Positions 8,949 through 17,081 of a DNA stretch of 64,000 bases are shown piece after piece. Source of the stretch: Aurantiochytrium sp. KH105. Lineage: Eukaryota; Sar; Bigyra; Thraustochytrida; Thraustochytriidae. The number at the start of each line of letters is the position of its first letter. The stretch's first letter is position 1. A program made the position numbers and the translations under genes. The notes under the pieces were generated by a model, which did not search any database, was not told the origin of the DNA, and worked only from the letters and a program-made list of their open reading frames with translations. The stretch is from NCBI GenBank assembly GCA_003116975.1, contig BGKB01000042.1, forward strand, positions 375,581 to 439,580, written 5' to 3'.

Positions 8949-11695
8949 CTCGCGAGGGCGGGGCCTTGCGAGCGGGGGTTCTTGGCTTGACTGGCTGCTT
9001 GGATTCGATCTGCGCTCGCAGGCTGGCTCACAGGCTTGCTTGCTTGAGAGAGAGCGAGAGCTGAGCTGCGCCCCACCGGACCTCGCCGTTGAGGCGGTTT
9101 CGCCGCCTCGATGCCTCGGGGGGCCGAGCACGAAGGGCGCGAAGAGCACGCGCACGTGCCCGCGCTGCCTGCCTGGCTGCCTGCCTCTGCCGCGCTGCGA
9201 GGGCGAGCGGGGCCGGGACCAGGGGAGAAGGGAGGCGGCGCGCGGGAAAGGCCTCTCGCGGCTGGCTGCTCGGGCGAGGGATGGAGAGGAAGAGGGAAGA
9301 AAGAAGTCAAGGGAGGGAGGGAGGGAGGTCTGTGCGGCTCGCAGGCGGGTGATGAGCGAGCGGAGGCTGTGACGAGGCTGCTGTGCTGCGCCTGCGACCG
9401 CTCCTCGCCGGACGTGCTGGCTGGCTACGCGCGGACGCTGCCGCGGAGGTCTTGCGGTCTGCTCTGGTCTGCTTTGCTCTTGCTTTGGAGGCCGCCCAAA
9501 GCGCGTGCTCAGCGTCGAGGCTCGGCTCCCCAATCACTCACGCCCTCACTCACCCACGCACGCCAAAACGGCCTCTGCTCCTCGGCAGGCAAGCAAGTTG
9601 CCAGTCTGCGCCGTGGCGTCTCCTCGCGTCGCGTCCTGATCGCGCGGACCGGGGCCTGGGCTGGCGGGCGTCGCGCGGCGAGGCGTGGCCGGCTCGTGCT
9701 CTGCTTTGGCGCTCTGCCGGTGGCCGCCCATACTCGCTCTCTCTGCTCGTCTCTCCCCTTCTATCTCTCTCTCTCTCTGTCTCTGAGGCGCCGCTCGATC
9801 GGCGCGGCCTGGCCGAGGCCCAGACTCGCGGCACGCCCCCCTGGGTGCGGGCAGCAAGGGGGGCCCTGCGCGAGTCGCGGCGCAACGCGGCGGCAAGGGG
9901 CACGGTGCACAATAGGGGCCGTGGGCGGGTGAGGCCGCGCGGAGGCGCGGGGTGCCCCCCTGCGGGCACCTACCGCGGCGCGTGCAGGGGCAGCCTGCGT
10001 GTCTACCGCCGGGCACGCGCTGCACGCACCGCGCGGGAAGAGCAAGGCCTTCAAGGAGAGAAGCGCGTGCGATGCGAGCGGCCCCGACATGTGCCGCTGC
10101 TGCTGCTGCTGCTTGCTTGCTTAGGCTGATTGTGCTGGCCGCCGCGCCGCGCGTGCCGCTGGCGCCGGCGCATGCCCTGCAGACGCTCCCTCGCCGCCCC
10201 GGCACGCGCGGCCGGCAGGCGAGGGACTTGCGGAGCCACAGAGGCGGCCCGGCTGAATACTTTTTTATTTACAGATGGCAGGTGCCCGGGGTGTGTACCT
10301 ACGTTCTGTTCCGTTTTAGGAGGGAACAGGGCCGGAGAGTCGACCGGGTGCCCCCCAGCGGGGAGGGGTAACAGGGGCGCGAGGGGGGCGCGAGGGGGCA
10401 CCGGGGAGAGAGGGGCGAAGTGAGCGCGTGCACGCGCTGCTGCACTCACTGCACTGCTCGCTCACATCGCACCGCACCGCTTCGCTTCGCTTCGCATCGC
10501 ATCGCTCGCTCTCGCTCTCGCTCTCGCTCTCCGCGTGGAGTCGAGGCGACGCGAGTCGAGGCGGAGCACGTCGCGGAAAGCGCCTTCTGCGAGGCCTCTT
10601 CGGCCCACCCTGCGAGCAACTCCAGCTGCGCGGACGCTCGGGACGACCGAGGCCGGCCCGAGAAATAGGCCCTCGCTCCCTCTCTCCCGCTCGCGCCGGG
10701 TATATCGCGGGCTAGCCAGCAGCAGCGGAAGCAGCCTCGCCGCAGCAGCGGCAGCAGCCAAGAAGCACGTGGATGAGCAGGTAGTGAGGCGCGCTACTAC
10801 ACGCGCCATCACGCGAACTTGGCACGGATGGTTGAAGTCGCGCGTTTATTCACTTCACTTCACTTCACTGTCAATCAAGTTGCTTCTGCCACTGGCCATG
10901 GCTGGCATGGTGGTTGGCTGGCTGCGCCGCGTAGCTCTTGATGGAGTTGACAGTGAATCCTGGTCGCAGGTGCTGGCTGGCTGGTCTGGTGGCCATTGGG
11001 CGCGCGACTGGTTGGCTGGCTGGTTGGCCATGGCCATCGGTGGGTCGTCGACAGCGCGCGCAGTGCAGCGTGTGAGGCCTTTGCACTGCGCGTGCAGGTC
11101 CTGGCTCGCAGCACGAGCAGCTTGACGGGCACTGTGCACGCACAGGAAAAAGTACTACCTACTATACCTGGGCGCTCGCGGAGGCCGCTGGCCGAGGCGC
11201 GTGCCCGTTCTTCAGGGTGGGGTGGGGAGGGGAGTGGGCTTGGTGGTGCGAACGATAACAACGTTTGGCGGCCACTACTGGCCACGGACATGTGATCGCT
11301 CTTCTCGGAGTTTATGAAAAATAAAGATCGAAAATTGTTGGTGTTTTTTTTTGGTTGCTATACGTGGATGGAATGGTGTGCGCCTTGCTTGCCAGCCTAC
11401 AGTGTCCTTGAATCAATGACGATAATGATGACGTGAATGACATGGACGAATAGAACATGCTTGCTCGAGGACCAACATCTTCCGGTAGGATCTTTTCCCC
11501 TCGTCTTGCACTCGCCAAACGACGACGTCGTCACTCGCAACAGCAGCAGCCAATAGTTTCTGCATCAGCAGCTGCAGATTGAATTGCATCGTTTTTCGTG
11601 TGTTGTGTCGTGTCGAAGGCCCGAGTCGTCCTTGGCTGTCTGTCTGTCTGGCTGGCAGGCAGGGAAAGAAAGCAAAGGAAACAGGTTTGTCCTGC
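8949..11695. other. 2.7-kb GC-rich intergenic region, no supported gene
   Basis: This stretch separates the 5' end of the Lys/Asn-rich gene from the 3' end of the PDCD4 gene. It is extremely GC-rich and simple in sequence: (GGGA)n near 9308-9330, (CT)n near 9763-9783, CGCTT/CGCAT and CTCGCT runs at 10475-10540, (TTCAC)n near 10848-10868, GGCTGGCT runs near 10905-11035. Open frames exist on both strands, but their Arg/Ala/Pro-rich translations show no domain and look like compositional by-products. The last 400 bp (11290-11695) are AT-richer and probably belong to the PDCD4 3' region. Confidence 0.5.
9946..9977. other. GC-rich hairpin-forming inverted repeat
   Basis: GGTGCCC at 9951-9957 and GGGCACC at 9964-9970 are perfect inverted repeats around a 6-nt loop. 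CGCGG at 9946-9950 and CCGCG at 9973-9977 extend the stem past a 2-nt bulge. A related GGGTGCCCCCC string recurs near 10347. Whether this acts as RNA or DNA is unknown. Confidence 0.45.
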
Positions 11696-13018
11696 TTACT
11701 TGCCGTTCGGATACTGGCCCCGAATCGAGTCCGCAGCGGCCTGAGAAATGCAGCGGTCCTGCACGGCCTGGTGCAAAAAGACGTCGAGGATCTTAGCGGC
11801 GCCAGGGGCATCGAGCTCCAAGTCCGGAAGAGCCTGAAAGAGACGACGAAAGCCAATCTCCATCTGCTTTTCGGAAATAATCTCCCGCGAGCTGAGCTCC
11901 GCCAGCAGCGACGACATCATGGCCTGCTCGCGCTCGCGACAGTCAAGACTGATCACCACGGCACGCTTGACGACCTCGTGGTGAAAGTGACCCACATTGA
12001 GACGCTTCACAAGGTTGCAAGCCTCGTCGATGTCGCTCGAGCTCGTAAACTCCTCGAGAAGCATCTTGATCTCATGCTTGAGCTCCGAGACAGAGGCCCG
12101 CGAAGTCGGGCCCCAAACGTGCTCGAGACGCACGAGGCCATGTTTGATGGAGAGCAAAATCTTGGCGTTCTCCACGACCTCGGCGCCAATGTGCTGGATG
12201 AGCGGGTCGTTGAGGAACGAGGGCGGCAGGATCTCGTCCGCCACGGCGCGAGCGACAAACTGACTGAGAAACTTTTTCGCGTTCGGAATGTCGAGGCTGA
12301 GATCGTCGATCAGCTCAAAGAGCCGCTCGAAGCCCTTGGCAACTTGAGCTGCCGAGAGAATGCGCGACCCGTGCAGCTCCGAGAGCGCCACCGAGACGAG
12401 CTCGCGCTCGCGCGCTTTGCGCTCCATGCCAAGGGTCACGGCACGGCGCACGAATTCGTACAGGAGCATGGAGCTGTGCAGCTCCACGACGGACCTCTTC
12501 AGATCATCAATGTCCTCGCTCGAAAGGTACTCGGCGACGATGGACACGCTCTTGACCTTGAAGTCGGCAAGGGGCATCTTGGCGGGCAGTTGCTGCGTCT
12601 CGAGGGACGACTGCGAAGGCGGCGCGCCAAAGAGATGTCCGCCGCCCTGCAGGCCCTGCAGGCTGATGCCCGCCTTTTGGGCCATGGCCTGGTGGTGGTC
12701 CAGGATCGAAAAGATGGCATCCTCCTCGCCCTGCTCGTCGAAGCTGTCATAGTTCGGGTCGTTCTTGTTGATGGCCGGTTCCGCGCCCAGCTCATCGCCC
12801 GGCTTGCCCCAGGTGTACTTGCTGTGGCCGCCGCCGCCCTTCTTGGCCCACCCGCGCTTGCCCTTGAGCCCCGCGCGGTCGTGCCTCGCTACCGGCACTT
12901 TGCCCACGCCGCCGCCCGCGCCCGCGCCCGCGCCGCCGCTCGCGCCGCCGGGCGGCTTGCTCGCGCGGTTCGCGTGCGCCTTCTGCAGGGCCGCGCGGGT
13001 CGCGCTGCCCATCTGCAT
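11696..13018 (-). CDS. PDCD4: PDCD4-like translation regulator with two MA3 domains
   Basis: The protein has 440 residues, close to animal PDCD4 (about 470) and unlike the four-MA3 plant MRF proteins. PDCD4 binds the helicase eIF4A through its MA3 domains and represses cap-dependent translation. The N-terminal signature is present: Arg/Gly-rich residues, then GLKGKRGWAKKGGGG, a TWGKPGDE block and DPNYDS, in the same order as in animal PDCD4. MA3-1 spans about residues 145-265 (DFKVKSVSIVAEYLSSEDID; SRILSAAQVAKGFERLFELI). MA3-2 spans about 310-425 (ELKHEIKMLLEEFTSSSDID; REIISEKQMEIGFRRLFQ). The start has no downstream competitor except Met3. It is followed on the same strand by CFAP53 upstream, 733 bp away, so each gene probably has its own promoter. 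Confidence 0.94.
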   Translation of the reverse strand: MQMGSATRAALQKAHANRASKPPGGASGGAGAGAGGGVGKVPVARHDRAGLKGKRGWAKKGGGGHSKYTWGKPGDELGAEPAINKNDPNYDSFDEQGEEDAIFSILDHHQAMAQKAGISLQGLQGGGHLFGAPPSQSSLETQQLPAKMPLADFKVKSVSIVAEYLSSEDIDDLKRSVVELHSSMLLYEFVRRAVTLGMERKARERELVSVALSELHGSRILSAAQVAKGFERLFELIDDLSLDIPNAKKFLSQFVARAVADEILPPSFLNDPLIQHIGAEVVENAKILLSIKHGLVRLEHVWGPTSRASVSELKHEIKMLLEEFTSSSDIDEACNLVKRLNVGHFHHEVVKRAVVISLDCREREQAMMSSLLAELSSREIISEKQMEIGFRRLFQALPDLELDAPGAAKILDVFLHQAVQDRCISQAAADSIRGQYPNGK

Positions 13019-13751
13019 CGTGCGCGCGCCGCTCGCGAGCTCGCTCTTCGCGAGCTCGAGCTTGCTCGCTTGGGACGAGAAGGATGGACGAATCTGCGCG
13101 GCCTCGGGACGCCGAAATGCGACCCAGCGACCGCCGCGCCCGCGGACTCCCTCTTCGCGCGAGGCGGCGACGCAGGCAGGCGGGCGGGCAGAGGGGCAGG
13201 CGGGAGGGCACGAGCGGCGCGCGCGCGAGGATGCAGAGGCGGAGCGCGGGGAGGGGACCGCCCGGACGTGGACGCGCCTGCTGTCGCTGTGCTGTGGCGC
13301 TTTCTGGATTTGATTGATATCGCCGGCCCGGAAAAAATAGGAAAATATCTTTTTGTTTTCCCCCTTTTCTTGTTTTTATCTTCTCTGTTTCGGGCCCGAT
13401 TCCGAGTCGGCGTAGATTTTGTCGCCTGGCTGGCTGCAGGGCTAGGTTGGGTGTAGTTACGTTGTGGCGTGGCCTAACGAAGGGCTAGCAAACGCGGTAA
13501 GCTGGCCGAAGTGGAGTGCAAATCGCGGCCTGGCGAAACAATAACAATAATAGGTCAAGAGGTAAGTGATGTGACTGAAAATCCACTTTTCGGAGATGGA
13601 GGCGAGGGAGACCATACCAGCCAGCCCGTCGTAACCTGGTCGCATCACATTGTCCGCCAAGTGCAGGATGCGAACGCATGCGAGACAAGGAAAGAAAATC
13701 ATCAGGATCACACAAAAGAACATGGTATACTCAGGCAAATGGGCGAGGCCA
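13019..13751. other. Intergenic region between two minus-strand genes
   Basis: This 733-bp stretch holds the PDCD4 upstream region (GC-rich, 13019-13300), a short T-rich segment near 13340-13390, and the 3' region of CFAP53 (AT-richer, 13460-13751). I see no gene here. Confidence 0.5.
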
Positions 13752-15227
13752 CTAAGTCCACTCAAAGGTGCGGCGAGGGAAGTTCTCAAGCAAATCGGCG
13801 TCAGCGGTTGCCTCCTCGCGGAGCTTTTCAATCTTCTTGTTGAACTCCTCCGTGTAGCGCGCGGCCCGCTGATCAATGAGAAGCTCGCGCTGGCGCTCAA
13901 TGGCGGCAAGACGCGCCTTTTCGTCAATCTGCGCGCGAAGCAGATCCTGGTTGAGCATACGGCGCCCGCGCTCTTCGCGCTCGTGCTGACGGTGGCGCTC
14001 ATTGGCTTCCTCGTCGAGTTTGCGCTGACGAGCAATGTAGTCTTCGTCTGCAAGACGCTCCTCGAGCGCCTGGTTCTGTCGCTCGGCAATCTGCCGCTGC
14101 CGCGTCTCGTCAACCTCTTTCATGAGACGTGCGCGCGCTTCGGCGTCGGCAGACCACTGCGCCTCGCGCTTGAGCCATACCTTTTCGGACTCCTCTTGCC
14201 GAATGCGTTCCAAGTCGCTCTCATCGCGTGCCTCGCGGATGGCCAGCTCGCGAAGATGGGCCTGATAGTCCTGGGACGCCTTGCGCATCTCCGCCTGCTT
14301 GGCGCGCTCATTCTCGGCGGCCTTGCGGTCACCCTCCAGTTGCTGGTTCAAGAGGTATTTGTCGAGACGTTGCTCTGCCTCCGCCTCGGCGGCGCGCTTC
14401 ATCGCCCGGTCCAGGTTCTCTTGCTGAACGGCAATGCGCGCCAATCGCTGCTCCTCCTCGCGGCGAATCGCAGCCTCGCGCTCTTCATCCTCCTCAGCTC
14501 GCCACTGGGCGCGCCACTGGGCACGCCTCGCCTCGAGCTCGTCGACCTCTGCCTGTCGCCGCTTTCGAAGCTCCTGGACCTGGGAGTCGAGCATAGTGCG
14601 CATCTCTTCGTTGCGCACCGCGGCCTCGCGGCGCTCGCGCTCCTCGCGAGCCCGCTTTACCTCAATACTGGCGTGCCACTCGCGCGCGAACTCTTCGTCC
14701 TCGCGAGCACGCGCCTCTTCTTTGGCACGTCGTTCATCGAGCTGGACGCCGCGATCCCGTGTGACCTTGAGTGTGCGCATCTTGGACTGCTGAAGTCGCA
14801 TCTCGTCTTGGGCGAGGCGGTCTCGTTGCTCGAGGCACTTTTTTGCGAGCGCCTGTCGCTTCGCTTCGCGGTCATCCTTGAGCTGTTTGGCGCGCGCTGC
14901 CATGCGCACGCGACGCTGCTCGGGGGTCTCAAAACTGTTGCGAAATTCCTCCTCGAGTTGTTCGCGCTCGCGTTGCAAAAGATCTGCGAGCGCGCGCCGT
15001 CGTCGGTCCAGATTTTGCTCATGCGCAGCGAGACGCTGCTGCATGCCGGCACGCACGCGCTGACGTGCCATGGCTGCTTCGGATTTTTGCTCCCATTTCG
15101 CGAGGTCTGTGAAGCGGTCTACTTGCCGAATACCGGCCTCGAGGTGTGCCCTGCGCTGCTCGCCCTCGCGTCTCTTGATGATCGTGTAGTCCGCGGGGAG
15201 CTTTCGCGTCGGCTTAAAGGCGTCCAT
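13752..15227 (-). CDS. CFAP53: Cilia- and flagella-associated protein 53 (CCDC11) homologue
   Basis: The protein is 491 residues, almost entirely charged coiled coil, close to the roughly 514 of human CFAP53. CFAP53 is a microtubule inner protein of axonemal doublets and is also found at basal bodies. The trichohyalin-plectin-homology pattern is visible. In order: an N-terminal RVRAGMQQRLAAHEQNLDRR block, then FETPEQRRVRMAARAKQLKD, where CFAP53 has its conserved EEKKDRMREKTKLLKE-type segment, then KKCLEQRDRLAQDEMR. Near the C-terminus are LMKEVDETRQRQIAERQNQA and ERQRELLIDQRAARYTEEFN. The start is secure because an in-frame TAG lies seven codons upstream. It fits an organism with flagellated zoospores. 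It is divergent from the TIL gene. Confidence 0.88.
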   Translation of the reverse strand: MDAFKPTRKLPADYTIIKRREGEQRRAHLEAGIRQVDRFTDLAKWEQKSEAAMARQRVRAGMQQRLAAHEQNLDRRRRALADLLQREREQLEEEFRNSFETPEQRRVRMAARAKQLKDDREAKRQALAKKCLEQRDRLAQDEMRLQQSKMRTLKVTRDRGVQLDERRAKEEARAREDEEFAREWHASIEVKRAREERERREAAVRNEEMRTMLDSQVQELRKRRQAEVDELEARRAQWRAQWRAEEDEEREAAIRREEEQRLARIAVQQENLDRAMKRAAEAEAEQRLDKYLLNQQLEGDRKAAENERAKQAEMRKASQDYQAHLRELAIREARDESDLERIRQEESEKVWLKREAQWSADAEARARLMKEVDETRQRQIAERQNQALEERLADEDYIARQRKLDEEANERHRQHEREERGRRMLNQDLLRAQIDEKARLAAIERQRELLIDQRAARYTEEFNKKIEKLREEATADADLLENFPRRTFEWT

Positions 15228-15842
15228 CTCGCTGTTGCGCTCCTTGCTCTAGCTCAGGGTCCGGGTTTTCGGCCAAAGCCGCAGCTTCGTTGTCCTCTTG
15301 TTCTTGGCCCCTCTCGTCAACTTTCCCCTCCTCTTGACGCACGCGCACGAGGAGCGGCAGCTCGTGCGACGACGCTTTCTTTGCCGGCGGTTTGCGCGCA
15401 CGCAGTTCGGGTCACGCGGACGTTGTTGTTTTGGCTCAGGCCCGTGGACGCGGGCGCAGACGCCGCTACCTCCCTGGTCTGCTTGCGCGCCTGCCTGCCT
15501 GCCTCCGGCCCTCGCGCCTCCCGCGCCTCCGCGACTGCCGCGCAAGCGCCGCTATCGAGCTCTACGCGCGGGCGCGTGGCTCCTGGGTGGTCTTCCTCCC
15601 TCCTCCCGGTCCTTGGTTTTTTTCTTTCTTCATCATTGAGCGAGCATCACCAAAACCAAAAAGTCGAGGGCGGAAACAATTATAGGCGTTGGGTTCGCCG
15701 TCGACTTATTGGCCGAGAGGAGGAGCGGAGTTGCGACGACGACGGGATCCGTCTTGCTGATATTAGCTGGCGTTGGGCCTGTCGAAGATCTAAAGAATCA
15801 GTCTGTTCATCGCCGGCGCCTTGAATAATAAAAGTGGAAAAT

Positions 15843-15908
15843 GGAAAGGAAAGGAAAGGAAAGGAAAGGAAAGGAAAGGAAAGGAAAGGAAAGGAAAGGA
15901 AAGGAAAA
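15843..15908 (+). repeat. (GGAAA)n pentanucleotide array
   Basis: About 13 near-perfect tandem copies of GGAAA form a purine-only strand of 66 bp. It ends about 45 bp before the TTGC array. Confidence 0.95.
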
Positions 15909-15950
15909 GAAGTGGATAGCTGTAGGACTTCGTGAAAAGTGGTGAGGCAC

Positions 15951-16019
<69 letters not shown>

Positions 16020-16041
16020 CTGCCTGCTTGCCTGCTTGCTT
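15951..16041 (+). repeat. (TTGC)n tetranucleotide array
   Basis: About 20 tandem TTGC copies occur with some CTGC interruptions at the right end. It lies about 200 bp upstream of the TIL gene. Equivalent arrays on the same strand occur at 23981 and 31361. Confidence 0.95.
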
Positions 16042-16245
16042 ACTTCGCTGCCTTACAATGAGTATATCGCTTTTCGGAAAAGAAAAACTTTACAAACAAA
16101 AACCTTCGCTTCCCTTCTTGCTCGCTTGCGAAACGGCTCTGCGATCGGGCGGCCGCGCTCACATGCTTGCTGGCTGGCCGCGAGAGATGAGGAAGTCAAA
16201 GCACAATCTCGCTTTTGCTACGTGCGTGGGTAAAATCGGGAAAAG

Positions 16246-16782
16246 ATGCTCGGAACAACAGCGTGGGCGCGTGGCATGGCGCTCGTGAGCGTGGTGCTCG
16301 CAGCACAGAGCTCAGACGTATACGCGGCGCCGGCCATTGAGCAAGCTGAAGTCACCTGCCCCGAGGGGTTCGTTTTTCGGCAATGCGGCACACCTTGCCC
16401 AACAACCTGTGACAATTATGGTGAACAGACAATGTGCATTAAAATGTGCAAGTCTGGATGCTTTTGCCCATCAGATAAAATCCTCGACGAGGCCACCTCA
16501 AGCTGCGTAGATTCGATCGCTGCGTGTTCAAACAAGCCGCTTGCAAGTGGCACTGATGCTGACGAAGCACACAGTCAAGCCGTAGACGCGCAGACTGTCG
16601 CCTTTGCTGTAAGTGGCATGCTCTTTGCCGTGCTCTGCGCAGCCATCATGCGCTGCGTACGCCGAAGCGCTGCGGCCCCAAAGGTCGTCGCTCGTCCCAC
16701 AGGAAACAAGCTCAAAGTCGTCGATCTCAACCTCAATCGCGCAGGTGCGTCGCCTGAAGAAGTATCCACGCAGCACGTGTAG
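16246..16782 (+). CDS. Small membrane-anchored TIL-type cysteine-rich protein
   Basis: The protein has 178 residues. It has a signal peptide at about 1-28 (MALVSVVLAAQSSDVYA; Met11 is an alternative start), then a cysteine-rich module at about 37-90 with the trypsin-inhibitor-like pattern (TCPEGFVFRQCGTPCPTTC, then MCIKMCKSGCFCPSDKILDE). A single transmembrane helix follows at about 114-136 (VAFAVSGMLFAVLCAAIMRC) with a short basic cytosolic tail. TIL modules occur in serine-protease inhibitors and in von Willebrand-type proteins, so it may be a surface protease inhibitor or an adhesion module; inhibition is inference. The topology suggests a type I surface protein. It is convergent with the secreted deacetylase. 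Confidence 0.82.
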   Translation: MLGTTAWARGMALVSVVLAAQSSDVYAAPAIEQAEVTCPEGFVFRQCGTPCPTTCDNYGEQTMCIKMCKSGCFCPSDKILDEATSSCVDSIAACSNKPLASGTDADEAHSQAVDAQTVAFAVSGMLFAVLCAAIMRCVRRSAAAPKVVARPTGNKLKVVDLNLNRAGASPEEVSTQHV

Positions 16783-17081
16783 GTAGAGATTTACGAAAAC
16801 GAAAAACAAAATGTATGTTAGCTTTATTTCGTTCGACCTGGACAAATCATGATTCACGTGATCAATTGAGTAGCAAAGTTGGAGAGAAAGGGCAAGCAAA
16901 ATGAGGGAAAACCAATTTCTGACAATCTTTGCACCCTGGGACCTGTAAAAGGACTTTGAGATGATGAAGAATGCAAGAGTAAAAAATCGTGCACAAACAA
17001 AACATGTTTTTACTGTTAGTAAATTGCAAGCGAACTACTCGTAGTATCAAAGACAAAAGGGGAGTGGGTGGGTGTTCTCGC

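Larger units (their letters stand above)
15228..16245. promoter_or_regulatory. Divergent 5' region carrying two microsatellites
   Basis: This 1-kb region between CFAP53 and the TIL gene is GC-rich near CFAP53 and carries an (AAAGG)n and a (TTGC)n array side by side near the TIL side. No gene is supported here. Confidence 0.5.

Noticed and set aside
11579..13456. A 625-codon open frame opposite PDCD4
   Set aside because: It is antisense to the MA3-domain gene with no recognisable domain; its C-terminal part is Arg/Ala repeats.
13650..15824. A 724-codon open frame on the plus strand opposite CFAP53
   Set aside because: It is antisense to a clearly recognisable coding sequence. Its Leu/Ala-rich translation has no domain and follows from the GC-rich, Arg/Glu-heavy codons of CFAP53.
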